Below are positions 1 to 8,119 of a DNA stretch of 64,000 nt, piece by piece. The position numbers were made by a program, and so were the translations under genes. The notes below the pieces were generated by a model that worked only from the letters and a program-made list of their open reading frames with translations, made no database searches and was not told the DNA's origin. Origin of the DNA: Flavobacterium odoriferum. GTDB taxonomy: Bacteria; Bacteroidota; Bacteroidia; Flavobacteriales; Flavobacteriaceae. Numbering within the stretch: position 1 is the stretch's first letter; the number at the start of each line of letters is the position of its first letter. Location of the stretch: positions 124,001 to 188,000 of the forward strand of contig NZ_JAMKFA010000003.1 of the NCBI RefSeq assembly GCF_025499515.1, written 5' to 3'.

Positions 1-1
1 A

Positions 2-547
2 AAATCGACTGTAGCAACTTATATTGCTTCAAAAGGTATTCCTGTTTATATTGCTGATGAGGAAGCCAAAAAACTAATGGATTCTAAACGAATTTCAACA
101 AAAATTCAAGCTATTTTTTCTGAAAACATTCTTTCCGAAAAAGGAAAATTAGACCGAAAAAAAATAGCAACAATAGTTTTCAATTCTCCCGAAAAACTAT
201 CAGAATTAAATGCAATTGTTCATCCTGAAGTTAAAAAACACTTTGCAAATTGGCTCAAAAAACACAAAAATGCTCCTTTTGTTATTAAAGAAGTTGCTAT
301 TTTGTTTGAAACCAAAGGAAATTTATCATGCGATAAGGTGATTTTAATTACAGCTCCACAAGAAATTCGCATCGAAAGAGCCATGAAACGTGACAATGTG
401 GATAGAGAAAGCATTTTGAAACGTATTCAAAATCAATTGCCTGAAGAAGAAAAAATCCAAAAAAGCGATTTTGTAGTATATAATATTGAGCTACAAAATA
501 CGTTTAAAGAAGTAGACCAAATTCTTAAAATTTTATCAAAAGCATAA
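2..547 (+). CDS. coaE: Dephospho-CoA kinase, 5' end cut off by the window edge
   Basis: Last enzyme of coenzyme A synthesis, phosphorylating dephospho-CoA at the ribose 3' hydroxyl with ATP. The frame is open from base 2 and reads KSTVATYIASKGIPVYIADE, which is the end of the Walker A loop (GSGKST) followed by the family's conserved aspartate region. A later ATG at 77 is internal. About 181 residues are visible and roughly 12-15 are missing compared with the usual 195 or so. VHPEVKKHF and the later ITAPQEIRIERAMKRD segment, the nucleotide-lid region, fit CoaE. It ends 71 bp before the histidine kinase gene on the same strand. The identification is firm, and only the 5' boundary is unknown. 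Confidence 0.93.
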   Translation, partial: KSTVATYIASKGIPVYIADEEAKKLMDSKRISTKIQAIFSENILSEKGKLDRKKIATIVFNSPEKLSELNAIVHPEVKKHFANWLKKHKNAPFVIKEVAILFETKGNLSCDKVILITAPQEIRIERAMKRDNVDRESILKRIQNQLPEEEKIQKSDFVVYNIELQNTFKEVDQILKILSKA

Positions 548-618
548 AAAAAGGTTTTTATGTTAATCTTTGGTTAATGTATTTTAACAAGATATGTTAA
601 AATGTTAAATTTGTGTCG

Positions 619-2202
619 ATGAATAAATCAAGGTTTAGATTATTAGTCTTTTTAATGAGCTTGTCATTAATAGGAATTATTGTAGTTCAATTATATTGGA
701 TTACAACTTCTTTGAATAAAAATGAAGAAGAATTCAAATATCATGTACAGCAGGTGCTTGGTAATGTGTCAAATGCAATAAAAGACAAAGAATTGGTTTC
801 CTTTTACAAACAATACAATAAAATTAAAGACAGTATTGGTACCGTTCCAAAAGAAGAAGATTTAAAAGAAATATACTTCTATGAACGCGATAAAAAAACT
901 AATGAAACAATAATTTATTCTAACACACTTGTTGCCGAAAATTACGGAATTACAGGTTCGTTCTTTGATAAAAATACAAACTCAGTCAATTTTGATAAAG
1001 TTGTTTCTAAACGAAAAACAGAAATATACAATGGAAATTCAATCAACGATGGAAGTTTTCAAATGAATGCTCAACCGAATGTTACCATTAAAAAATCGGG
1101 AAGTTTATCCAGTTTAGATAAAGCTAATTTTGAAGTTGCTTTTAAAGATATTGTTTCTCAAAAGCCTTTGCAACAAAGAATTTCTAACGAAGAACTTGAA
1201 AAATTGTTAAAGACTGAATTAAACAAATATGGTGTTAAAACACCTTTTGAATTCGGTATTTATAGCAACGGTTTAGCAACAAAAATCCGTTCAGATAAAT
1301 TCAAATACGATAAAAAAACAACTTATGGAATTCCAGTTTTTCAAGATAACGAAGGATTGTCTCAATACCAGTTATTAGTAGGATTTCCTCATAAAAGTAA
1401 ATTTGTTTTTTCGTCATTAATTGGAATTACAAGTTTATCGTTATTGTTCACGTTGGTTATTGTTTTAACTTATTCAAGTGCATTGAATCAGTTGATAAAG
1501 CAAAAGCAAATTTCTGAAATTAAGACCGATTTTATCAACAATATGACTCATGAGTTTAAAACACCTATTGCAACTATAAATTTAGCTTTAGATGCTATAA
1601 AAAACCCTAAAATTATTGATGATAAGGAAAAAGTACAACGTTATCTTCAAATGATTAAAGAAGAAAACAAACGAATGCACGCTCAGGTTGAAAATGTTCT
1701 TAGGATTTCTAAATTAGAAAAAAACGAATTGGACATCTCTAAAGAACCAAGAGATGTTTCTGAAATTATTGAAGATGCAATTGATCATGTTAGCTTAATT
1801 GTCGAAGATAGAGAAGGAATTGTTAATAAGCATTTTAATGCACAACGAAATACCATTTTGTTAAACGAAGTACATTTTACCAATGTATTAGTTAACGTAT
1901 TAGATAATGCTATAAAATATTCGCCAAACGCACCAATTATTGATGTTTTTACCGAAAATATTAAAGATTTTATCTTGATAAAAATTCAAGATCAAGGTGC
2001 AGGAATGAGCAAAGTTGCTCAAAAAAGAGTGTTTGAAAAATTTTATAGAGAACACACAGGAGATTTACACAATGTAAAAGGTCACGGGCTTGGTTTAGCC
2101 TACGTAAAACAAATTGTAGAAGATCATAACGGACAAATTTATGTAGAAAGCGAAAAAGGAAAGGGTAGTACCTTTATTATAAAAATGCCATTAATAAATT
2201 AA
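619..2202 (+). CDS. Two-component sensor histidine kinase (RprX-like)
   Basis: Membrane sensor kinase that should phosphorylate the response regulator encoded 18 bp downstream. Transmembrane helices lie at about residues 7-27 and 262-284, with a periplasmic sensor of about 235 residues between them. The H box is NNMTHEFKTP with the phospho-accepting histidine near residue 311. The N box (NVLDNAIKYS), G1 (DQGAGMS), F (FEKFYRE) and G2 (GHGLGLAYV) boxes are all intact. I chose ATG 619; a GTG at 613 would add only two residues. Gene order and domain layout match the RprX/RprY pair of Bacteroides, but the signal sensed cannot be read from the sequence. Confidence 0.93.
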   Translation: MNKSRFRLLVFLMSLSLIGIIVVQLYWITTSLNKNEEEFKYHVQQVLGNVSNAIKDKELVSFYKQYNKIKDSIGTVPKEEDLKEIYFYERDKKTNETIIYSNTLVAENYGITGSFFDKNTNSVNFDKVVSKRKTEIYNGNSINDGSFQMNAQPNVTIKKSGSLSSLDKANFEVAFKDIVSQKPLQQRISNEELEKLLKTELNKYGVKTPFEFGIYSNGLATKIRSDKFKYDKKTTYGIPVFQDNEGLSQYQLLVGFPHKSKFVFSSLIGITSLSLLFTLVIVLTYSSALNQLIKQKQISEIKTDFINNMTHEFKTPIATINLALDAIKNPKIIDDKEKVQRYLQMIKEENKRMHAQVENVLRISKLEKNELDISKEPRDVSEIIEDAIDHVSLIVEDREGIVNKHFNAQRNTILLNEVHFTNVLVNVLDNAIKYSPNAPIIDVFTENIKDFILIKIQDQGAGMSKVAQKRVFEKFYREHTGDLHNVKGHGLGLAYVKQIVEDHNGQIYVESEKGKGSTFIIKMPLIN

Positions 2203-2220
2203 AATATACACACAATTACT

Positions 2221-2919
2221 ATGGAAGGAAAAAAAATATTATTAGTAGAAGATGATCCAAATTTTGGAGCCGTTTTAAAAGATTATTTAATGATCAATGA
2301 TTTCGATGTTACGTTAGCAAAAAACGGAATGGAAGGATTTGAAAAATTTAAAAAAGACACATACGATTTATGCATTTTAGATGTAATGATGCCCTATAAA
2401 GATGGTTACACATTGGCAAGAGAAATTCGTGAGAAAAATCAAGAAGTGCCAATCATCTTTTTAACAGCAAAAACATTAAAAGAAGACGTTTTAAAAGGCT
2501 ATAAAGTAGGAGCAGACGATTATTTAAACAAACCCTTTGATTCTGAAGTGTTGTTAGTAAAAATCAAAGCAATTATTCAACGTAAAGCTTCAGAGGTAAA
2601 ACCAGACACCAATCAGTTTGAGTTTACAATTGGTAAATTTCATTTGAATTCAAAATTACGTTTCTTAACTTTTCCAGGGCAAGAACCAATTAAGTTGTCA
2701 CCAAAAGAGTGTGAATTATTAAAAATGTTAGCTCTTTTTGAAAACGATTTAATGCCAAGAGAATTAGCCTTGACAAAAATTTGGAGAGACGATAACTACT
2801 TCACATCAAGAAGTATGGATGTGTACATTGCTAAATTGAGAAAATTCTTAAAATTAGACGAAAACGTAGAAATCTTAAACGTTCACGGAGAAGGTTTTAG
2901 ATTGCTAATCAAACAATAA
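2221..2919 (+). CDS. OmpR/PhoB-family response regulator (RprY-like)
   Basis: DNA-binding response regulator of 232 residues. The receiver domain is residues 1-120, with the acidic pocket LLVEDDP, phospho-acceptor D54 in LDVMMP, the FLTAKT threonine region and the conserved lysine in NKPF. The winged-helix domain covers about residues 130-230 (LSPKECELLKML, then RSMDVYIAKLRKFL and GEGFRLL). It lies 18 bp after its partner kinase and is surely co-transcribed with it. It is followed by a repeat element and a strong bidirectional terminator shared with the convergent thioesterase gene. The targets are unknown. Confidence 0.93.
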   Translation: MEGKKILLVEDDPNFGAVLKDYLMINDFDVTLAKNGMEGFEKFKKDTYDLCILDVMMPYKDGYTLAREIREKNQEVPIIFLTAKTLKEDVLKGYKVGADDYLNKPFDSEVLLVKIKAIIQRKASEVKPDTNQFEFTIGKFHLNSKLRFLTFPGQEPIKLSPKECELLKMLALFENDLMPRELALTKIWRDDNYFTSRSMDVYIAKLRKFLKLDENVEILNVHGEGFRLLIKQ

Positions 2920-2933
2920 TTATAAATATATTT

Positions 2934-2956
2934 CATTCTGAACTTGTTTCGGAATC
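2934..2956. repeat. Imperfect palindromic intergenic repeat, copy 1
   Basis: A 23-bp unit starting CATTCTGAAC and ending TCGGAATC. It is an imperfect inverted repeat (GATTC...GAATG ends) and differs at only two positions from 7155-7177 inside yggS. From memory, elements of the form GTCATTCTGAAC...AATCTC are common in flavobacterial intergenic DNA. That family link is recollection, but the similarity of the two copies is directly visible. Confidence 0.6.
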
Positions 2957-2967
2957 AAATATAAACG

Positions 2968-3012
2968 AAAAAAAACGCTATCAAAAATAAAAATTTTGAT
3001 AGCGTTTTTTTT
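2968..3012. terminator. Bidirectional intrinsic terminator
   Basis: Arms AACGCTATCAAAA (2974-2986) and TTTTGATAGCGTT (2994-3006) form a 13-bp perfect stem with an A run on the left and a T run on the right. It can stop the rprXY-like transcript and, in the opposite direction, the leftward thioesterase/miaA series, whose last stop codon is at 3012. Confidence 0.9.
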
Positions 3013-3737
3013 CATAGAATCAAATCTAAAGCAAAACAAATTTTATCTTCTTTAGCAATGGTATATGTTGTTTCGCAATTAGAAATTACGACTTCATCAT
3101 TCAAATTTAATTCTTTCAAAAAATTCATTTCAAAACCTTTGATTTTTTGTCTTAAAATTAATTTTGAATCTATTACATTTAAGCACCATTCCAAATATTT
3201 TACATTGTTGGCGTGGTTCACAATATCAATATCAGATAATTGCACTTTGTAATTATTAATAGCTTTAAAATCAATATTCAAATTAATTTTTTGAACTTCT
3301 TTTTCGGTTGCATCATGTTCAGGAAATTTTGTAAAATGTTCGTGTTGCAAAGCCAAATTTTCTGGTCTTCGTGTTTGCGTATTCATAGCTACCCAATAGG
3401 TTTCACAACCTGCTAATTTTTCATCGCCACGATACAATTCTAAGCAACGAGTTGAACGCGAATTTTCTAACGATTTTATCCAAGTTTTTACGGTTACTTT
3501 CTCTTTCCATTTTGGCAAGCTGATAATTTCTAAACGCATTTTGCTCATTACCCAAGCCTGGTGATGTTCTTGCATATCGCTAAAACTAATTCCACCTAAA
3601 TCGGCATGAATTCCGGCAGTAATTTGAAAAATATTACACAAATCGGTATATTTCAATAAACCATTTGGATAGCATTGCAGAAAATTGATTTCGTATTCTT
3701 GTTCTAAGATGGAAGTAAAGTTGGGTGAAATAGGCAT
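3012..3737 (-). CDS. Acyl-ACP thioesterase family protein (double hotdog)
   Basis: Probable acyl-[acyl-carrier-protein] thioesterase of 241 residues, releasing free fatty acid from ACP. It has two hotdog halves. The first has an ADLGGISFSDM region near residue 45. The second has the segment QLSDIDIVNHANNVKYLEW, which matches the D...N.H.N..Y catalytic region of FatA/FatB-type enzymes. No signal peptide is visible, so it should be cytoplasmic. It is the last gene of a leftward group, 2 bp after miaA. A 4-hydroxybenzoyl-CoA thioesterase-like role is the main alternative. Substrate chain length cannot be judged. Confidence 0.85.
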   Translation of the reverse strand: MPISPNFTSILEQEYEINFLQCYPNGLLKYTDLCNIFQITAGIHADLGGISFSDMQEHHQAWVMSKMRLEIISLPKWKEKVTVKTWIKSLENSRSTRCLELYRGDEKLAGCETYWVAMNTQTRRPENLALQHEHFTKFPEHDATEKEVQKINLNIDFKAINNYKVQLSDIDIVNHANNVKYLEWCLNVIDSKLILRQKIKGFEMNFLKELNLNDEVVISNCETTYTIAKEDKICFALDLIL

Positions 3738-3739
3738 TT

Positions 3740-4666
3740 TTATAGTTTTTGAATCTGTGATTCTATTGTTGTAATAATCTCTTTTCTATCGGTTAAATAA
3801 TCAAACCAACTCACATTTTCTGTTCGTTTAAACCAAGTAATTTGGCGTTTAGCAAATCGTCTTGTATTCATTTTGATTTGTTCTGTTGCGAAATCTAATG
3901 TTGTTTTTCCATCAAAATAATCGAATAATTCTCTGTAACCAACGGTTTGTAACGCATTTAAATGTTTGTTTGGATACAAAGCTTGTGCTTCGGCTAAAAG
4001 TCCTTCATTTAGCATGATGTCAACGCGTTGGTTGATTCTGTTGTACATTACTTCTCTGTCCGCTACTAGACCGATGATAATAGGAGTGAAGTTTCTCACA
4101 TTTTTGCGCTTTCCAATAAAACTCGAATACGGTTTTCCACTTCCAATACAAACTTCAACAAAACGTTTCATACGTTGTGGGTTTTGTAAGGTTTGCGGAT
4201 TTTCAACAGAAAGTTTGTTGTAATATTCTGAATCTAATTTTTGTAATTGCTCTTGCAAATATTCAATTCCTAAATCATCGAATTTTGCATTTATTTCATC
4301 TCTAATCGAATTATCAATATCTGGAAAATCATCAAATCCTTTTAAAACTGCATCCAAATATAACCCTGAACCACCAACCATAATTTGAATGTTGTTTTTC
4401 TGAAACAATTCGTCCAATTTAGCCAAAGCTTCTTGCTCAAAATCACCAACAGAATACGATTCAAAAATCGATTTATTTTGGATAAAATGATGTGTTGCTG
4501 AAGCTAATTCTTCATCATTTGGAACAGCCGTACCAATTTTCATTTCCTTAAAAAATTGACGACTATCGCACGAAATAATATCGCAACCAAAATGTTGTGC
4601 CAAAGCAATACTTAGCGCCGTTTTTCCTATGGCGGTTGGCCCGATGATAGTAATTAGGTAATTCAT
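3740..4666 (-). CDS. miaA: tRNA dimethylallyltransferase
   Basis: Transfers a dimethylallyl group to A37 of tRNAs that read UNN codons. The protein is 308 residues with the start at ATG 4666. An in-frame ATG at 4684 would overlap the upstream channel gene and precede the usual first residues. Visible motifs are the Walker A GPTAIGKT, the tRNA-anticodon segment SCDSRQFFKEMKIGTAVP, GGSGLYLDAVL, and the C-terminal RRFAKRQITWFKR, all diagnostic of MiaA. It is packed 1 bp after the channel gene and 2 bp before the thioesterase gene, so it is translated as part of the same leftward operon. Length is normal. Confidence 0.96.
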   Translation of the reverse strand: MNYLITIIGPTAIGKTALSIALAQHFGCDIISCDSRQFFKEMKIGTAVPNDEELASATHHFIQNKSIFESYSVGDFEQEALAKLDELFQKNNIQIMVGGSGLYLDAVLKGFDDFPDIDNSIRDEINAKFDDLGIEYLQEQLQKLDSEYYNKLSVENPQTLQNPQRMKRFVEVCIGSGKPYSSFIGKRKNVRNFTPIIIGLVADREVMYNRINQRVDIMLNEGLLAEAQALYPNKHLNALQTVGYRELFDYFDGKTTLDFATEQIKMNTRRFAKRQITWFKRTENVSWFDYLTDRKEIITTIESQIQKL

Positions 4667-4667
4667 T

Positions 4668-5495
4668 TTATAATTCGTGTCCACAATCTTGACAAAACTT
4701 CGCGTTTACATAATGTTCGTGACTCCCACAATTTTTGCAAACTTTGGTTTCACTTTCTTTTACTGTTGGTTTGTTTTTAGCAAATTCTGCTGAGACAATT
4801 CCGGTAGGAACTGCGATAATTCCGTAACCCATTATCATTACAAACGATGCTAAAAATTGACCAAGTGGCGTAACGGGTGAAATATCGCCATAGCCAACGG
4901 TTGTTAACGTTACAATTGCCCAATAAATTCCCATCGGAATACTTGTAAATCCGCTTGCTTCACCTTCAACAACATACATTATAGAACCAATAATAATGGT
5001 GCTAATTAACATAAAGTACATGAAAATCAATATTTTTCCTCGACTGGCTATTAAGGATTCTTTTAAATGGGTAGATTGATTATTGAATTGTGGATGGTTT
5101 AAAATTTTGAATAAACGTAACAATCTCAATGCTCTAATAACTGCAAATACACTAGTTCCAGTAATGAAAAAGGATAAATACATAGGTAAAATAGCAATCA
5201 AATCGATGATTCCGTAAAAACTTAAAATGTAGTTGATTGGTTTTTTAATGGTGATAATTCGTAAAATGTATTCTAAAGTAAAAAATACGGTGATAACCCA
5301 TTCAAAAAACACTAAATAAGCGTGATATTTTGCATCAAATCCTTTTACGGTTTCTAGCATTACTAATACAACACTTAGTAAAATTAAGCCTAATAAAATT
5401 AAATCAAAAAGTCGTCCAGCAACGGTATTTGTGCCGTAGATGATAATGTGGGCTTTCTGTTTAAAAACTTCGTATTTTGACTTAATTTCACTCAT
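4668..5495 (-). CDS. Voltage-gated K+ channel-like ion transporter with C-terminal zinc ribbon
   Basis: Six-helix ion channel of 275 residues, taking MSEIKSKYE at 5495 as the start (the longest frame begins at 5513). Helices S1-S4 cover about residues 20-145, with an arginine-rich S4 (IRALRLLRLFKIL). The pore loop carries the K+ selectivity filter TLTTVGYGD, followed by the last helix MVMIMGYGIIAVPTGI. The last 25 residues contain two CxxC pairs (CKNCG and CQDCG), a zinc-ribbon-like module that is not part of the core channel. K+ selectivity is inferred from the filter. The role of the zinc ribbon is unknown; a redox or metal sensor is only a guess. Confidence 0.88.
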   Translation of the reverse strand: MSEIKSKYEVFKQKAHIIIYGTNTVAGRLFDLILLGLILLSVVLVMLETVKGFDAKYHAYLVFFEWVITVFFTLEYILRIITIKKPINYILSFYGIIDLIAILPMYLSFFITGTSVFAVIRALRLLRLFKILNHPQFNNQSTHLKESLIASRGKILIFMYFMLISTIIIGSIMYVVEGEASGFTSIPMGIYWAIVTLTTVGYGDISPVTPLGQFLASFVMIMGYGIIAVPTGIVSAEFAKNKPTVKESETKVCKNCGSHEHYVNAKFCQDCGHEL

Positions 5496-5513
5496 AACAA
5501 CAAAATTAAGCAA

Positions 5514-6929
5514 TTAAAAATGAATTACTTTATACACTTTGTTTTTACGTAAATAGCTTTGAATTATCGTTTTTACATCACGATTGTTTTGCATTGGAAT
5601 AATGATGTTTTTAAGAATTTCAATGTTACTTACTTGATAATTCAATTCGTAAAAACAATAGCCTTTATAAATTCCATTTTCAATTAAAACAGCACTTCGT
5701 TCATCAAAAGTTCTACCACGGTCGATAATGACCATATTGTTATTTTCAAAAGAAGTTTCTTCAATAAACTCCTTTACTCTTTCGTTGTAGCTTTCTGGAG
5801 TTTCTTCGCCAATACAAGCACCATTACATTCCTTAATTTTATGTTGAAAACAATCGTTTTTAGTTACATACAAACCATTTATTTTCTGACACAAATTGTG
5901 TTTTTCTGTAATTTTGAATAAGGCGTTTCTTCCTTCTTGTAAAGTAGTAAAAGAGGTGATTTCTTTTTTACGACCATCTGCTTTTTCTACGCTTAAAGCC
6001 AAATAGCCTTCTTCATTTTTATGCATGTACAATGCATATTGAAAGATGCTTTTGCGTTGTGCTCGGTTGTAAATAGGTTTATTAATTTTGATTTCTTCGC
6101 TTTCTTTTAAAAGTGAAATCAATTCGCTACCCGTTTCTTCAAAAGTTACAGCATATACATCGCGTTGTATTTTTTTACTCTTGCTAGATGTTCCAGTGAA
6201 ATGTTGGTTAACACGTTTTTTGATGTTTTTACTTTTCCCAATATAAATCAAATCGCCTTTTTCGTTGTGAATGTAGTAAATACCTGTTTTTGAAGGCAAG
6301 CTTTCTACAATATCCAATAGTTTTGGTGAAATTCCCGATTTGATTTCCGTCTTAATGAAACTTTTTACGATTTCTTTTTCAACGTCTTTTGCCATCAACA
6401 TTTTGAACAACTTTACAGTTGCCATTGCATCACCACTAGCTCTGTGACGATCTGCCATAGGAATTCCTAAAGCACGAACTAATTTTCCTAAACTATACGA
6501 TTCTTGTTCCGGAATTAACTTTTTAGCTAATTCAACGGTACAAAGTGTTTGCTTTTTGAAATCATAACCCAAACGTCTGAATTCGGTTTTTAAAATACGA
6601 TAATCGAATGACGCGTTGTGTGCTACGATAACGCAACCTTCCGTAATTTCGATAATTCTTTTGGCTACTTCGTAGAATTTTGGGGCACTTCGAAGCATGG
6701 CATTATTAATCCCAGTCAATTTCACCACAAAAGGTTGAATTGGCTTTTCAGGATTTACCAAACTAATGAATTGGTCCACCACCTCATGACCATCAAATTT
6801 ATAAATGGCGATTTCGGTAATTCCTTCTTCGTTGAATTGTCCTCCAGTGGTTTCTATGTCGAGTATACAGTACAAGTTAGTGAATAGTGATTGGTAATTA
6901 GTGAATAGTTTTTTCTTATCTGGATCCAA
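5514..6929 (-). CDS. DnaQ-like 3'-5' exonuclease fused to a GIY-YIG (UvrC/Cho-type) nuclease
   Basis: Predicted DNA-repair nuclease of 471 residues. The N-terminal DEDDh exonuclease has ExoI DIETTGG, ExoII VAHNASFDYRIL and ExoIII HRASGDAMAT (about residues 20-175). A GIY-YIG domain follows (GIYYIHNEKGDLIYIGKSKNIKKR, about 215-300), then a cysteine-containing C-terminal part. The exonuclease/GIY-YIG order matches a known bacterial fusion related to Cho and DinG-type repair proteins. The ATG at 6929 overlaps yggS by 14 bp. The first 18 residues (with FTNYQSLFTN) are encoded by 7-bp repeats, so the ancestral start is probably the TTG at 6875, giving MYCILDIETTG and 453 residues. Confidence 0.88.
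   Translation of the reverse strand: MDPDKKKLFTNYQSLFTNLYCILDIETTGGQFNEEGITEIAIYKFDGHEVVDQFISLVNPEKPIQPFVVKLTGINNAMLRSAPKFYEVAKRIIEITEGCVIVAHNASFDYRILKTEFRRLGYDFKKQTLCTVELAKKLIPEQESYSLGKLVRALGIPMADRHRASGDAMATVKLFKMLMAKDVEKEIVKSFIKTEIKSGISPKLLDIVESLPSKTGIYYIHNEKGDLIYIGKSKNIKKRVNQHFTGTSSKSKKIQRDVYAVTFEETGSELISLLKESEEIKINKPIYNRAQRKSIFQYALYMHKNEEGYLALSVEKADGRKKEITSFTTLQEGRNALFKITEKHNLCQKINGLYVTKNDCFQHKIKECNGACIGEETPESYNERVKEFIEETSFENNNMVIIDRGRTFDERSAVLIENGIYKGYCFYELNYQVSNIEILKNIIIPMQNNRDVKTIIQSYLRKNKVYKVIHF
6880..6907. repeat. Heptanucleotide tandem repeat overlapping a gene start
   Basis: Four 7-bp units in register: GTGAATA, GTGATTG, GTAATTA, GTGAATA. They sit inside the first codons of the exonuclease/GIY-YIG frame on the minus strand, just after the end of yggS. 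They belong to the same family as 9346-9406, where AGTGATT, AGTAATT and AGTGATT units recur. Confidence 0.75.
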
Positions 6930-7572
6930 AGATACTACTTCCTATTCGAACCATCGTACTTCCGCATGAAATTGCTAGTTGATAATCGCCCGACATGCCC
7001 ATGGAGAGAATTGTGAATTGTGAATTGTGAATTGTGAATTTGTCAAAAATCGTTTTCAAATGTTTGAATTCTTTTTCGATTTGGTTTTTATTTTCAGTGA
7101 ATGTTGCCATTCCCATTAAACCTACGATTCTGATGTTTTTATAGTTTTCTTTGTCATTCTGAACTAGTTTCAGAATCTCATCCAATTCTTGTTTGTCTAA
7201 TCCAAATTTGCTTTCTTCTTCCGCTATATAAACTTGCAACAAACAATCAATTACACGATTATTTTTAGCCGCTTGTTTGTTGATTTCTTGCAATAATTTT
7301 AAACTATCCACACCGTGAATCAAACTCACATAAGGTGCCATGAATTTGACTTTATTGGTTTGCACGTGACCAATCATGTGCCATTCGATGTCTTTTGGCA
7401 TGACTTCCCATTTGTCGGTCATTTCTTGGATTTTGTTCTCTCCAAAAATGCGTTGACCAGCATTGTAGGCTTCCATTAAATCTGCTACAGGTTTGGTTTT
7501 AGAAACCGCTACCAATGTAACGTGAGCTGGAAGTTGGGATTTTATGTTATTGAGGTTTTGTTTAATTTTCAT
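6916..7572 (-). CDS. YggS/PLPBP-family pyridoxal phosphate homeostasis protein, with two repeat intrusions
   Basis: PLP-binding TIM-barrel protein of 218 residues that buffers pyridoxal phosphate. The PLP lysine is in VAVSKTKP (K25). HMIGHVQTNK, HGVDSL, LMGMATF, the phosphate-binding SMGMSGDY and GSTMVRIGSSIFG are all present. Two stretches look inserted: residues near EILKLVQNDKENYKNI are encoded by a 23-bp palindromic repeat (7155-7177), and FTIHNSQFTIL is encoded by five 7-bp units (7006-7040). Both keep the frame open. The start at 7572 overlaps the end of the upstream secreted-protein gene by 11 bp. A gain or loss of one heptamer would remove the last 30 residues or so, including the phosphate-binding motif. 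Confidence 0.93.
   Translation of the reverse strand: MKIKQNLNNIKSQLPAHVTLVAVSKTKPVADLMEAYNAGQRIFGENKIQEMTDKWEVMPKDIEWHMIGHVQTNKVKFMAPYVSLIHGVDSLKLLQEINKQAAKNNRVIDCLLQVYIAEEESKFGLDKQELDEILKLVQNDKENYKNIRIVGLMGMATFTENKNQIEKEFKHLKTIFDKFTIHNSQFTILSMGMSGDYQLAISCGSTMVRIGSSIFGSR
7006..7040. repeat. Perfect heptanucleotide repeat inside yggS
   Basis: One variant unit (GAGAATT) followed by four identical GTGAATT units, all within the yggS coding frame. The total of 35 bp and the unit of 7 bp are not multiples of three, so slippage by one or two units changes the reading frame. Confidence 0.92.
7155..7177. repeat. Imperfect palindromic repeat, copy 2, inside yggS
   Basis: A 23-bp near-copy of 2934-2956 (21 of 23 bases the same), beginning CATTCTGAAC and ending TCAGAATC. 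It lies within the yggS reading frame and encodes residues around LKLVQND. Confidence 0.7.
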
Positions 7573-8053
7573 TTGGATAATGATAATTTAAAAGCGCTTT
7601 ATTAATTGTCTTAATTCTTTTTCTTAATTTCAGTTTGAATTTATTGTCTATTTCTCTGCTACTTTGTAGCTCTTTTTTATTTAATTCAATAAATATTGTT
7701 TCTCTTTCACTTGTATTTGGTAATACTTTATAAATAATCAATTTTAAATAGAAAGGCTTGTCATTATAATAGTAATATGAATACTTGTAACCAATTGTAT
7801 AATCATTTACTTGCTTTTCTTCTTCAAAGAATTCACCTTTAATGATTTTTTTTGATATTGAATCTTTAGGATTAAAATAGGTTGTTACAAAAATAAAATC
7901 AACAAATCCATTTTTCCTTTTTGCACTCCCTTCAGCTTGAATCTGAATAGAGTTCATTTTTGATGTTATGCTATCAATCTTTGAAATAGATAATTTTACA
8001 TTTTGCGAATAACAAAAGTTAACAAACAATAAAAAGAATATTATTTTTCTCAT
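7562..8053 (-). CDS. Small secreted protein of unknown function
   Basis: I do not recognise a family. The 163-residue protein starts with a clear signal peptide (MRKIIFFLLFVNFCYSQ, probable cleavage after YSQ or before it), then a lysine- and isoleucine-rich domain that looks like mixed alpha/beta structure with tyrosine-rich strands (YKYSYYYYNDKPFYLK). No cysteines follow the signal, so it is not a lipoprotein. It ends 11 bp inside yggS on the same strand and may be translationally coupled to it. Codon use is AT-rich like the rest of the window. It is preceded by repeat-containing intergenic DNA. Confidence 0.7.
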   Translation of the reverse strand: MRKIIFFLLFVNFCYSQNVKLSISKIDSITSKMNSIQIQAEGSAKRKNGFVDFIFVTTYFNPKDSISKKIIKGEFFEEEKQVNDYTIGYKYSYYYYNDKPFYLKLIIYKVLPNTSERETIFIELNKKELQSSREIDNKFKLKLRKRIKTINKALLNYHYPNEN

Positions 8054-8117
8054 TTTATGTGATTTCTCCTTTGTCGAAATGACAAAATTGTGTTTTAAAC
8101 TTGAAACATGAAACCAA
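8054..8117. repeat. Intergenic repeats: palindromic unit plus AAACnTG heptamers
   Basis: The 66-bp gap holds GATTTCTCCTTTGTCGAAAT (8060-8079) followed by GACAAA, which resembles the common GTCATTTCGAC...GAAATC repeats that I recall from flavobacteria. Next come 7-bp units AAACTTG, AAACATG, AAACCAA (8097-8117). The AAACTTG heptamer is the same as in the ytxJ leader at 29816-29843. Confidence 0.6.
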
Positions 8118-8119
8118 AC

